The notes under the pieces were generated by a model. That model was not told where the DNA came from and searched no databases. It saw nothing but the letters and a program-made list of their open reading frames with translations. A DNA stretch of 64,000 nucleotides from Streptomyces sp. NBC_01197 (GTDB lineage Bacteria; Actinomycetota; Actinomycetes; Streptomycetales; Streptomycetaceae). The position numbers and the translations under genes are program-made. Positions within the stretch are counted from its first letter, which is position 1, and each line of letters begins with the position of its first letter. The stretch is from the NCBI RefSeq assembly GCF_036010505.1, contig NZ_CP108569.1, forward strand, positions 3,040,001 to 3,104,000, given 5' to 3'. This document shows positions 30,130 through 38,274 of the stretch, one piece after another.

Positions 30130-30810
30130 ATGCGTCAGACCGGTCTCGCCGGGGAATCGGCCGAATACATCAGTGCCCGGGAGGAACTGGGGCGGGCCGA
30201 GATCGAGCTGATGCGCCACCGCGAACGCGTCGCGGACCTGCGTCGCCGGCTCCCGCTGGGCCCGGTCGTCGACGACTACGTATTCGAGGAGGGCCCGGCC
30301 GATCTGCAGGCCGGTGACGGACCGGTGAAGACCGTGCGCCTGGCTGAACTCTTCACCCGGCCCGGACGGGACCTGATCGTCTACCACCTCATGTACGGCA
30401 AGAAGCAGACCGAACCGTGCCCCATGTGCACGATGTGGATCGACGGCTTCAACGGGGTGGCCCGCCACGTGGCGCAGAACGCCGATCTGGCGATCGTCGC
30501 CGCGGCTGGCCTGCCCGAGCTCCGCGCGCACGCCCGAAACCGGAAGTGGACGAACCTGCGTCTGCTCAGCGCCGGTTCCAGCACCTTCAAGTCCGACCTG
30601 GGCAGCGAGGACGCCGACGGCGTCCAGGACTCGCAGGTGTCCGTGTTCACCCGCGACGACGACGGGTCCGTACGCCACGTCTACTCGGCCCACCCACGGA
30701 TGTCCGACGACATCGACCAGCGGGGCATCGACCTGCTGAGCCCGGTTTGGCACCTTCTCGACCTCACCCGCCGGGGGCGGAAGGACTGGTTCGCGGCGCT
30801 GCGCTACTAG
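30130..30810 (+). CDS. DUF899 family thioredoxin-like protein
   Basis: Soluble protein of 226 aa of the DUF899 family, which has an AhpC/thioredoxin-type fold. The N-terminal helix (EELGRAEIELMRHRERVADLRR) and LIVYHLMYGKKQTEPCPMC are typical. The CPMC pair sits at the place of a redox-active CxxC, so a dithiol oxidoreductase role is plausible but untested. The ATG at 30130 is preceded by GGAGG and is preferred to a longer frame running through the preceding terminator. Confidence 0.85.
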   Translation: MRQTGLAGESAEYISAREELGRAEIELMRHRERVADLRRRLPLGPVVDDYVFEEGPADLQAGDGPVKTVRLAELFTRPGRDLIVYHLMYGKKQTEPCPMCTMWIDGFNGVARHVAQNADLAIVAAAGLPELRAHARNRKWTNLRLLSAGSSTFKSDLGSEDADGVQDSQVSVFTRDDDGSVRHVYSAHPRMSDDIDQRGIDLLSPVWHLLDLTRRGRKDWFAALRY

Positions 30811-30835
30811 GGCCTGCCGGACGCGAAGGCCACGG

Positions 30836-30872
30836 CCGCCCGGGCAGGAACGCCGCGACCGCCCGGGCAGGA
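30836..30872. repeat. 14-bp direct repeat after the DUF899 gene
   Basis: CCGCCCGGGCAGGA occurs at 30836 and again at 30859, 9 bp apart. Each copy is followed by similar CGC-rich sequence, so this may be an old duplication. Confidence 0.6.
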
Positions 30873-31025
30873 CGCGGCAACCGTCCGTACAGGCGCCGAC
30901 AGCAGGCCCCTGTCGCCCGCCCCGGTATCCGCTTCTCCCACTGACAGGGAAACCGCCGTGGCCCCCGCCCGTGTCCGCCGCATACCGTCTCGGCCGACCC
31001 ATCCGTCCGCCGAGAGGAGCCGGCG

Positions 31026-31544
31026 ATGCCGTCGCCGTCCGCCGCCCCACCGAGCCCGGATCTTGCCGAGCGTGTTGCCCGGTTGGAGGCGCGCCAGGAG
31101 ATCGAGGAGCTGAAGTACCGCTACCTGCGCGCGTGCGACCACAAGGACCCCGAGGAGTTCCGCGCCTGTTTCATCCGTGCGGGCGCCGACATCGACTACG
31201 GCGAACTGGGCTCCTTCGCCACCGTCGATGACCTCGTCACCCTCTTCAGCCGGATCGCGCTGGCCCGCGGCACCGAGGGCCACATCGTCCTGGACATGCA
31301 CCACGGCCTGCACCCGCAGATCACCTTCCGCTCACCCACCGAGGCCAGCGGCCGCTGGACGCTGCGCTTCCGGCAGCGCAATCTCGCCGAGGAGACCGAG
31401 CGGGTGATGTGCGGTGAGTACGACGACCGGTACGTCGTCGAGGACGGCGCATGGCGCCTGGCCAGGCACCACTTCCGCACCCTGTGGTCCCTGAGCCGCC
31501 CGCTGCCCCAGGGGTACGCCGTCGACCAGGGAGGGTTTCAGTGA
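31026..31544 (+). CDS. NTF2-like (SnoaL/ring-hydroxylating beta-subunit type) protein
   Basis: Protein of 172 aa with the cone-shaped NTF2-like fold: EERQEIEELKYRYLRACDHKD-type opening (here EARQEIEELKYRYLRACDHK), the acidic ADIDYGELGSF segment and a C-terminal sheet ending in HHFRTLWS. Members are polyketide cyclases, isomerases or non-catalytic partners. Overlap with the next gene (GTGA) shows it acts with an SDR enzyme. The substrate is unknown. Confidence 0.8.
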   Translation: MPSPSAAPPSPDLAERVARLEARQEIEELKYRYLRACDHKDPEEFRACFIRAGADIDYGELGSFATVDDLVTLFSRIALARGTEGHIVLDMHHGLHPQITFRSPTEASGRWTLRFRQRNLAEETERVMCGEYDDRYVVEDGAWRLARHHFRTLWSLSRPLPQGYAVDQGGFQ

Positions 31545-32377
31545 CCGGGGCGACCGTGACGCGCGTCGCGCTGGTCACCGGTACCGGCAAGGGCGTCGGC
31601 CGGGGCATCGCCACCGCGCTCGGCGCGCACGGCTGGACCGTCTACGTCACCGGCCGGGGCGAGCCAGATCCGGGCAGCCCGCAGGCGGAGACCGTCCGCC
31701 GGGTCACAGAGGCCGGCGGCGAGGGCATCGGCCTGCGCTGCGACCACCGCGACGACTCACAGGTCGAGGCAGTGATCGCGCGGATCACGGGCGAGCGAGG
31801 CCGACTTGACCTGCTGGTCAACAACGTATGGGTGGCGCCCGACGGCATGGCCGGATTCGACGAGCCGTTCTGGACCCGGCCCGTCTCCGACTGGGAGCCG
31901 CTGGTCGGCATCGGGCTGCGCGCCCACTACGTCGCATCGGTGCACGCGGCCCGTCACATGGTGGCCCGCGGCAGCGGTCTGATCGTCAACATCTCCTCGT
32001 TCGGCGCCCGGGCCCCGCTGCACTCGGTGCTCTACGGCATCTCCAAGGCGGGCCTGGACAAGATGGCCGCCGACATGGCGCACGAACTGCGCGCGTCGGG
32101 GGTGTCGGCGCTCTCCCTCTGGCCCGGCCTGGTGCGTACGGACGGGCTGGTCGAGGCCGGTGTGAAGGAGGTGGCCGGGTTCCGGCTGGCGGACGCCGAG
32201 TCACCCGGATTCGTCGGCTCCGTCATCGCCCGCCTCGCGGACGACGACCGGTTGCCGGAGCGCAGCGGGCACACGTATGTCGTCGCCGAACTCGCCGAGG
32301 AGTACGGAGTGACCGAACCCGACGGCCGACGGGCCGCCTCACACCGAACGGCCTTCGGCGGCGGCCCGCTGTACTGA
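31541..32377 (+). CDS. SDR family oxidoreductase
   Basis: Short-chain dehydrogenase/reductase of 278 aa. It has the glycine-rich cofactor loop TGTGKGVGRGIATAL, NNVW at the usual NNAG place, the active-site serine in NISSFG and YGISKAGLDKMAADMA, with the YxxxK pair. The GTG at 31541 overlaps the stop of the NTF2-like gene. The C-terminus (EYGVTEPDGRR) resembles the SDRs related to mammalian DHRS1. With its partner it may form a small catabolic or tailoring pair. Confidence 0.88.
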   Translation: MTGATVTRVALVTGTGKGVGRGIATALGAHGWTVYVTGRGEPDPGSPQAETVRRVTEAGGEGIGLRCDHRDDSQVEAVIARITGERGRLDLLVNNVWVAPDGMAGFDEPFWTRPVSDWEPLVGIGLRAHYVASVHAARHMVARGSGLIVNISSFGARAPLHSVLYGISKAGLDKMAADMAHELRASGVSALSLWPGLVRTDGLVEAGVKEVAGFRLADAESPGFVGSVIARLADDDRLPERSGHTYVVAELAEEYGVTEPDGRRAASHRTAFGGGPLY

Positions 32378-32417
32378 CCGGCCGACCGGGGTGGCGGGGC
32401 GGCGGGCCCTGAGCGCG

Positions 32418-32524
32418 CCGGCGCGGGTCAGCGTGCGGGGCCGGATCTGAACGGTGTGGTTCGGACGGCCCCCGGCGCGGGTCAGCGTGCGGGGGCCGGA
32501 TCTGAACGGTGTGGTTCGGACGGC
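32418..32524. repeat. Tandem pair of about 51-bp repeats
   Basis: Two nearly identical copies (32418-32468 and 32472-32524) start with CCGGCGCGGGTCAGCGTGCG and contain GATCTGAACGGTGTGGTTCG. They lie between the SDR gene and the ricin-lectin gene, and differ by a one-base G-run change. Confidence 0.8.
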
Positions 32525-32616
32525 GACGCGAAGGGCAGCCGGAAGGGCCGCCCAGGGCATCGGCCCTGCCCCGCAGGCCGATGACACCATGTCATGGCCT
32601 TGACTAGTGTCCGGGG

Positions 32617-34056
32617 GTGAGCATCTGGACTTCTCTGGAGCCTGCTTCCACCACGGTGGACCCGGGCAGTACGGCCACCGTGCGGCTACGGCTGCGCAAC
32701 ACGGGCGACGTCGTCGACGAGTACCGGTGCGTACCCGTCGGTGACCTGGCCCCGTACGTGACCGTCGAACCACCGACCATCCGACTTTTCCCCGGCACCA
32801 CCGGCACCGTGGACCTCACGTTCGCCCCGCCACGCACCCCCGACGCCATCGCCGGACCCAACCCGTACGGCGTCCAGGTCATCCCCACCGAACACCCCGA
32901 GGCGACCACCGTCCCCGAGGGCAACGTCACCATCACCCCCTTCTCCGAAATCCGCGCCGAACTCGTCCCCCACACCGTCAAGGGCCGATTCCGCGGACGC
33001 CCCAAGCTCGCGATCGACAACCTCGGCAACACCAAGCTCACCGCCTCGGTCAACGGCAGCGAGAACGGCGACCAGCTCTCGTACGAGATCCTCCCGGCCA
33101 ACGTCCAGATCGAACCCGGCCGCGCCGCCTTCGTACGCGCCACCCTCCGCCCCCGCCAGATCACCTGGTTCGGCCGCAAACAGGACCGCCCCTACCGCCT
33201 CGCCATCCAGCGCTCCGGCACCAAACCCCACGACGTCGACGGCCTCTACGTCCAACGCGGCGTACTCCCCCGCTGGCTCGCCACCGTCTTCGCGATCTTC
33301 ATGGCCATCGCCATCGTCTTCGTCATGTACTGGTTCACCCACAAACCCACCGTCGCCACCCGCGCCGTGGCGAAGGTCGAGCAGGCAGGTGCCATCCCCG
33401 CCCCGACCCCCACGCCGAGTCTGCCGCCACCCGCGGCCAGCGAGCCCCCACCGCCCTCCCCGTCCGCTCCCAACCCGGACGCCGGCAACAGCGGCGGTGG
33501 AAACGGAGGCAGCGGAGGCGGAGGCGGAGGCGGCGCACCCAAGAAGAAGCCCGATCCGGCGAACGCCAAACACGTGGAGATCAAGAACTCGGTCACCCAC
33601 CTGTGCGCCGAACTCCCCGGCAGGGACAAGGGCCAGATCGGCGGCCCGGTCCAGGAGAGCGACTGCAACCCCACGGACCAGGACAACCAGATCTGGGACC
33701 TGGAGGTCCAGCGCCCGCACGGCGGCCCGAACAACAACAGCCTCTTCCAGATCCGCAACATCAAGGACAGCCTCTGCATGGACCTGCCAGAGGGAGGCGC
33801 TCAGCCGGTCGGGGCCCAGGTGTCCGAGTTCACCTGCGCCGGCACCAATCCCGACAACCAGCTGTGGTGGCTGGAGAAGCAGGACGACGGCCACTACTGG
33901 TTCCACAACTACGCGAGCGACGGGCTCTGCCTCAACGTCGACGGTTACAGCCATCCCGGTCAGCCGGTCACCACCAAGAACCGGCTCACCCTGCACCAGT
34001 GCAGCAACAACGATGACCGGGAGTGGGACATCATCAAGGTCGCCCCTGGCCTGTAA
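32617..34056 (+). CDS. Membrane-anchored protein with ricin-type lectin domain
   Basis: Protein of 479 aa. Residues 1-210 form two Ig-like beta domains (AxxxVDPGSTATVRLRLRNTG is the NEW3/CARDB-like pattern). A single membrane helix lies at about 220-240, a Pro-rich then Gly-rich linker at 260-308, and a ricin B-type beta-trefoil at about 317-475 with QxW-like repeats DNQIW, DNQLWW and DREW. There is no signal peptide before the first domain, so the N-terminal half is probably cytoplasmic and the lectin outside. It may bind carbohydrate on or near the cell wall. The GTG start is the only clear one. Confidence 0.8.
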   Translation: MSIWTSLEPASTTVDPGSTATVRLRLRNTGDVVDEYRCVPVGDLAPYVTVEPPTIRLFPGTTGTVDLTFAPPRTPDAIAGPNPYGVQVIPTEHPEATTVPEGNVTITPFSEIRAELVPHTVKGRFRGRPKLAIDNLGNTKLTASVNGSENGDQLSYEILPANVQIEPGRAAFVRATLRPRQITWFGRKQDRPYRLAIQRSGTKPHDVDGLYVQRGVLPRWLATVFAIFMAIAIVFVMYWFTHKPTVATRAVAKVEQAGAIPAPTPTPSLPPPAASEPPPPSPSAPNPDAGNSGGGNGGSGGGGGGGAPKKKPDPANAKHVEIKNSVTHLCAELPGRDKGQIGGPVQESDCNPTDQDNQIWDLEVQRPHGGPNNNSLFQIRNIKDSLCMDLPEGGAQPVGAQVSEFTCAGTNPDNQLWWLEKQDDGHYWFHNYASDGLCLNVDGYSHPGQPVTTKNRLTLHQCSNNDDREWDIIKVAPGL

Positions 34057-34186
34057 CCCCGCGAGTTTGTTGACGCGGGTGACGGGTGGCCGACCGGCGA
34101 GTGCGGTGTGGCAGCGGTGGTGGTTGTTGTTGTAGGTGTGGCGGAAGTCTGCCAGGGCGTCGGGGCGTTCGGTGTTGCTGGTGCAG
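34057..34186 (-). pseudogene. IS481-type transposase remnant, C-terminal end
   Basis: The minus strand reads SNTERPDALADFRHTYNNNH, then HRCHTALAGRPPVTRVNKLAG. This is the characteristic end of IS481-family transposases (rve integrase core, HTALxGRPPxxRVNNLxG). It has no start and is cut off exactly at the stop of the lectin gene. Confidence 0.75.
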
Positions 34187-34193
34187 AGCCGCA

Positions 34194-34260
34194 GGAAGCG
34201 AACGCTTCAACCGCACCCTGCTCGCCGAACGCGCCTACCCGTTGACCGTTGCCGAGGAAC
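34194..34260 (+). pseudogene. IS481-type transposase remnant, catalytic-Glu region
   Basis: The plus strand reads SERFNRTLLAERAYPLT, the sequence around the third catalytic residue of the DDE core (usually VERFNRTLLEEWAY). In an intact element this lies just before the C-terminal end, but here that end is on the other strand next to it. Confidence 0.7.
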
Positions 34261-34403
34261 CGATCGGCCAGCTAAGTTCACCCAGCGGTCCATCTCGTTC
34301 CGGACCGGTGCTGTCGACGAGGAGGTGTGGAGCACATGCGCAGGAGTGCCCAGCAGTTGTGCCCGCGTACTGACCTTTGCCACCTCCTCACGACGGAGAC
34401 GCC

Positions 34404-35282
34404 TTGCCGATTCGCATCACCCCACTGACCGACCCCGCTCATGGGGCGCACAGCCGACGCCTTGCCTGGCTGGCGTCCGACGCCGATTCCATCCCCGTCG
34501 GGACGGCCTTTCTGCGCCTCTTCGATGGCGGACAGGCGCACCTGGCCGAATTGACCCTCCACGTCCATCCCACGGAGCGCCGCGAGGGCGTCGGCTCCCG
34601 ACTCCTCGACACAGCTGTGGCCGCCGCCCGGGACAACGCCCGATCCTGCGTCACCGCGCAGGCCGAGGCCGGCTCGCCCGGCGACCGCTTCCTGTCGGAC
34701 CGCGGGTTCCGCGAGGTGCTCACTCTGAGGTTCGCCCGCTTGCCCCTGGCCGGCGTGGACCCCACCACCCTCGCCGAGATCGTCGAGCGTCCGCATCCCG
34801 GCTACCGCCTGGCTTCATGGCAGGGAACCGTTCCCGACGATCTCGCCCAGACGTTCGCCGCCTCACGCCGTGCTATGGACGACATGCCCATGGAAGACAC
34901 CGACTACGGCGCCGTGACCTGGGACGTGGACCGGGTCCGGGCCGCGGCGAAGGCCGTGCAGGACCGCGGCGACCAGCTGCACACGGTCGTCGCCATCGAC
35001 ACGACCGACGACTCGATCGCCGGGTTCACAGAACTCGTCGTCTCCGGCAGTGGCACGGGTGATGGCCAGCACTACGGCACCGGCGTGCTGCCCGAGCACC
35101 GCGGACACGGCCTCGGCCGATGGATGAAGGCCGAGTCGATCCGACAAGCCCTCGGACGCTATCAAGACCTCGGTGGCCTCCTGACCGACACCGCCGACAG
35201 CAACACGCACATGAGGCACATCAGCGACAGCCTCGGCTACGTGCCCACACACACGACACTCCAGTACCAACTCGACCTGTAG
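34404..35282 (+). CDS. Tandem-domain GNAT family N-acetyltransferase
   Basis: Protein of 292 aa with two GNAT folds, the arrangement seen in mycothiol synthase-like acetyltransferases. The first acetyl-CoA loop is ERREGVGSRLLDTAVAAA, the second HRGHGLGRWMKAESIRQA. The substrate is not known. I use the TTG at 34404 because GGAG lies 5 bp before it; a TTG at 34377 would add nine residues. Like its neighbours it lies just right of the transposase remnants. Confidence 0.82.
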   Translation: MPIRITPLTDPAHGAHSRRLAWLASDADSIPVGTAFLRLFDGGQAHLAELTLHVHPTERREGVGSRLLDTAVAAARDNARSCVTAQAEAGSPGDRFLSDRGFREVLTLRFARLPLAGVDPTTLAEIVERPHPGYRLASWQGTVPDDLAQTFAASRRAMDDMPMEDTDYGAVTWDVDRVRAAAKAVQDRGDQLHTVVAIDTTDDSIAGFTELVVSGSGTGDGQHYGTGVLPEHRGHGLGRWMKAESIRQALGRYQDLGGLLTDTADSNTHMRHISDSLGYVPTHTTLQYQLDL

Positions 35283-35293
35283 AGACCATCGGA

Positions 35294-35333
35294 CGACGGG
35301 CCGGACCTGGGCATCACCTGGTCCGGCCCGTCG
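35294..35333 (+). terminator. Terminator after GNAT gene
   Basis: Inverted repeat GACGGGCCGGACC / GGTCCGGCCCGTC with a 12-base loop, followed by TTTT. It lies 12 bp after the stop. Confidence 0.85.
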
Positions 35334-35502
35334 GCATTTTCACAACAGGGGTTCTCAAGGTCGAGTCCGCATCCGGGAAGGTGCGCCTGGACCTGTCCCG
35401 GATGGTTATCGAACCTGCGGAGAGCCCCTCCACGCACAAGACCACCTCGTCGGCGTCTCCAGACCGCGTCTTCGGCGTCTCCTCAGAAGGCTCATCGGGT
35501 TG

Positions 35503-36246
35503 TCATCGGCTCAGGATGGTCAGCCAGTCACGCAACAGCGCTGCTTCGGTGGTTCTGAACCCGGCGTCCGCGACGGGGTCGGCGCCGCGGCCGTCACCGA
35601 CAGCAGCCAGCAGCGCCTGAGCCCGGTCGGCGATTCTCGTTCGGGCGTCGGCCGCCGGTTCGGTGCTGACGATCGAGTCGATGACGGTGTCACGCAGCCC
35701 GGTGAGCGGGGCCGGGTCGCGGTCGCCCTCGGGCTGCGCCAGCAGCAGCAGCACGGCTCCGGTCGTCGACGCCTCGATGGCCCGAGCAGCCGTCTCGACC
35801 GGAACGCGGAGCCGGCCCTGCTCGCGGGCCCGTTCGAGCAGACGGCGCAGGATCTCGGCGTTCTCCTGGGCGGCGGCCGGGCGGCGCCCCGGGCGCAGGT
35901 TGCCGTACATCAGGGCGTAGGAAGCGGGATTGCTCAGCCCGAAGTCGACGTGGATGTTCCAGCCGCGCCGGATGTCGTCGATCGCATCCTCGCTCGGTTC
36001 CAGTCCCCGCTTTTCGGCCAGATAGCTCTCGAACACGTAGCTGCCGAGGGCGTCGAGCAGGCCGTCCTTGTCCCCGAACAAGCGATACAAGGCAGGTGTC
36101 TGCACCCCGGCGGCGGTCGCGACCGCCCGCGTCGAGATGCCGGCCGGGCCGTGCTCGGTCAGCAGCTCGGCCGCCGCCTGCAGGATCGCTTCCTGCTGGT
36201 CACGTCGTTCCGCACCCGTCTCGGGCGAGCCAAGGTCCCTGCGCAT
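35503..36246 (-). CDS. TetR family transcriptional regulator
   Basis: Repressor-type regulator of 247 aa. The N-terminal helix-turn-helix is at about residues 34-56 (ISTRAVATAAGVQTPALYRLFGDKDGL). The C-terminal ligand domain has GLSNPASYALMYGN, a segment common in the TetR_C_13-like group. The ATG at 36246 (MRRDLGSPET) is preferred over one 14 codons upstream. It is transcribed divergently from the aldo/keto reductase gene and likely controls it. Confidence 0.88.
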   Translation of the reverse strand: MRRDLGSPETGAERRDQQEAILQAAAELLTEHGPAGISTRAVATAAGVQTPALYRLFGDKDGLLDALGSYVFESYLAEKRGLEPSEDAIDDIRRGWNIHVDFGLSNPASYALMYGNLRPGRRPAAAQENAEILRRLLERAREQGRLRVPVETAARAIEASTTGAVLLLLAQPEGDRDPAPLTGLRDTVIDSIVSTEPAADARTRIADRAQALLAAVGDGRGADPVADAGFRTTEAALLRDWLTILSR

Positions 36247-36354
36247 ATGTCGATGGTAACAAGATTCCGTTGACATTGACGCTGACACCGATACGTGATT
36301 AACGTTGACGGCGTCACCACGGATAGCGACTCGTTACGATCACTAGGAGGTCTC
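36247..36354. promoter_or_regulatory. Divergent promoter region, TetR / aldo-keto reductase
   Basis: This 108-bp region has a TTGACA at 36270 and a second TTGACG at 36305, plus the palindrome TGACGGCGTCA (36306-36316) and a distant pair TGACGC/GCGTCA. These are candidates for promoter and TetR operator. None is strong enough to assign alone. Confidence 0.4.
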
Positions 36355-37359
36355 ATGACGAACCAATCCATATCGACCGTCCGGCTCGGCTCCGACGGCC
36401 CCGTCGTCGGCGCGCAAGGGCTGGGCTGCATGGGGATGAGCGAGTTCTACGGCGACACCGACGACGACTCGGCCCGCCGGACCCTCGACGCCGCCCTGTC
36501 CGCCGGTGTCACCTTGTTCGACACCGCCGACATGTACGGCCAGGGCGACAATGAGCGTTTCCTCGCCCCGTTCGTCGGCGCCCACCGGGACGACGTCGTC
36601 ATCGCGACCAAGTTCGGCAACGTCCGCGCCGATGACGGATCGATGTCGATCAGCAACGACCCCGCCTATATCCGCCGTGCCGTCGACGCCAGCCTGACGC
36701 GGCTGGGCATCGAGGTCATCGACCTCTACTACATGCACCGCCGCGACCCGGCCGTCGCGCTGGCCGACTCCGTCGGAACGATGGCCGAGCTCGTCCAGGC
36801 CGGCAAGGTCCGCCATCTCGGCCTGTCCGAGGTCACCGGCGACGAACTGCGCGAAGCCCACGCGCACCACCCGATCAGCACCGTGCAATCGGAGTGGTCG
36901 CTGTTCACCCGCGACATCGAACGCAGCCTCGTACCCACCGCCGCCGAACTCGGCGTCGGCGTGGTCGCCTACTCCCCGCTCGGTCGCGGCCTCCTCACCG
37001 GCGCCCTACCAAGCGAGTTCGCCGCCGGCGACGTCCGCTCCCGGTTCCCCCGCTTCACCGGCGAGAACGCCCAACGCAACGCAGCGCTCCTGCACCCCAT
37101 CACCACGATCGCCGCCGACCGCGGCGCCGCCCCCGCACAGGTCGCGCTGGCCTGGCTGCACCAGCAAAGCGCCGTCCACAACCTCACCGTCGTGCCGATC
37201 CCCGGCACCCGGCGCCCGAACCGCCTGCAAGAAAACCTCGCCGCACTCGAACTCACCCTCACCGCCGACGAACTAGCGCAACTCGAACCCATCGCCGCCC
37301 AGGTCACCGGCGACCGGTACCCCGACATGACCGAGACAGCCAACGCCCGCGAAACCTGA
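36355..37359 (+). CDS. Aldo/keto reductase
   Basis: NADPH-dependent carbonyl reductase with a TIM barrel, 334 aa, closest in pattern to the AKR13 group. Catalytic tetrad residues are in FDTADMYG (Asp, Tyr), VIATKFGN (Lys) and YYMHRRDP (His). The C-terminal cofactor site has VPIPGTRRPNRLQEN. The ATG at 36355 follows AGGAGG. A flavodoxin-type gene follows 72 bp later, and the pair probably responds to the divergent TetR gene. Confidence 0.92.
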   Translation: MTNQSISTVRLGSDGPVVGAQGLGCMGMSEFYGDTDDDSARRTLDAALSAGVTLFDTADMYGQGDNERFLAPFVGAHRDDVVIATKFGNVRADDGSMSISNDPAYIRRAVDASLTRLGIEVIDLYYMHRRDPAVALADSVGTMAELVQAGKVRHLGLSEVTGDELREAHAHHPISTVQSEWSLFTRDIERSLVPTAAELGVGVVAYSPLGRGLLTGALPSEFAAGDVRSRFPRFTGENAQRNAALLHPITTIAADRGAAPAQVALAWLHQQSAVHNLTVVPIPGTRRPNRLQENLAALELTLTADELAQLEPIAAQVTGDRYPDMTETANARET

Positions 37360-37431
37360 CCAGCCGACCGCACCCACGAACCACCACGGACCACCATGGA
37401 CCACCACGGACCCAGGAACGGAACAACAATC

Positions 37432-38043
37432 ATGACCAGCATCACCGTCGGTATCGCCTACACCTCCGGCTACGGCCACACCCGCGAACTGGCAAACGCC
37501 GTCGCCCAGGGAGCCGCATCAGTACCCGGCACAATCGTCGAAATGATCGACGTCGCCACCATCACCGACGACGACTGGCGCACCCTCGACCGGTGCGACG
37601 CGATCATCTTCGGCAGCCCGACCTACATGGGCAGCGCCTCCGGCGCCTTCCACACCTTCGCCGAAGCCACCTCCGCACGGTGGATGACCCGCGCCTGGCA
37701 GGACAAAATAGCCGCCGGATTCACCAACTCCGGCTCCATGAGCGGCGACAAACTGCACACCCTGCAGTACTTCTCGATGCTCGCCGCCCAGCACGGCATG
37801 CACTGGATCAGCCTCGGCCTGCTCCCTGGCTGGAACACCACCACCGCCAGCGAACACGACCACAACCGACTCGGGTTCTACCTCGGCGCCGGCGCCCAGA
37901 CCTGGAACGACCAGGGCCCCGAAGCCGTCCACGGCTCCGACCTGTCCACCGCCCGTCACCTCGGGCAGCGAGTAGCCACCCACACCAGCCGGTTCGCAGA
38001 CACCCTCGACCTCACCGACAGCCCCGCCGCCACAGCTGGCTGA
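37432..38043 (+). CDS. Flavodoxin-fold NAD(P)H oxidoreductase (WrbA-like)
   Basis: FMN-binding protein of 203 aa. It opens with ITVGIAYTSGYGHTRELA, the FMN phosphate loop, and has GSPTYMGSASGAFHTFAEA, the family loop over the isoalloxazine ring. Such enzymes reduce quinones or other electrophiles by two electrons. The ATG at 37432 has AGGAACGGA before it. Short ACCACCACGG-type repeats lie upstream (37380-37410). Confidence 0.88.
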   Translation: MTSITVGIAYTSGYGHTRELANAVAQGAASVPGTIVEMIDVATITDDDWRTLDRCDAIIFGSPTYMGSASGAFHTFAEATSARWMTRAWQDKIAAGFTNSGSMSGDKLHTLQYFSMLAAQHGMHWISLGLLPGWNTTTASEHDHNRLGFYLGAGAQTWNDQGPEAVHGSDLSTARHLGQRVATHTSRFADTLDLTDSPAATAG

Positions 38044-38201
38044 GGTCATTCGAGGGGCGCAGCAAACGGCGCGCTTCCGTCGTTCACGGGGCCGTTTCGA
38101 GCGTGAACCAGACGGACTTGGACCCGATCGGATCCGGTCAGCTCCAGGATCCCGCAGCCCCGCCGCCCCCTGCACGCCTGCGAAAATCGACGCAGTAACG
38201 A

Positions 38202-38228
38202 TAAAAATCGACATCGTGTAGACTTTTA
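38202..38228. promoter_or_regulatory. TetR-type operator candidate before SDR/TetR operon
   Basis: A 27-bp imperfect palindrome with arms TAAAAATCGACA and TGTAGACTTTTA stands out in a GC-rich region, 46 bp before the SDR start. It probably covers the promoter. The regulator is most likely the TetR gene that is second in the operon. Confidence 0.6.
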
Positions 38229-38274
38229 CTGAAGGGAGCGGCCAGGCTCCTCGCGAGACCTCCCTGGAGGACCA

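Larger units (their letters stand above)
34057..34403. other. Transposase remnants between lectin and GNAT genes
   Basis: This 347-bp gap holds two oppositely oriented fragments of an IS481-type transposase (described separately). The segment 34270-34403 has no recognised content except the ribosome site of the next gene. Confidence 0.65.
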
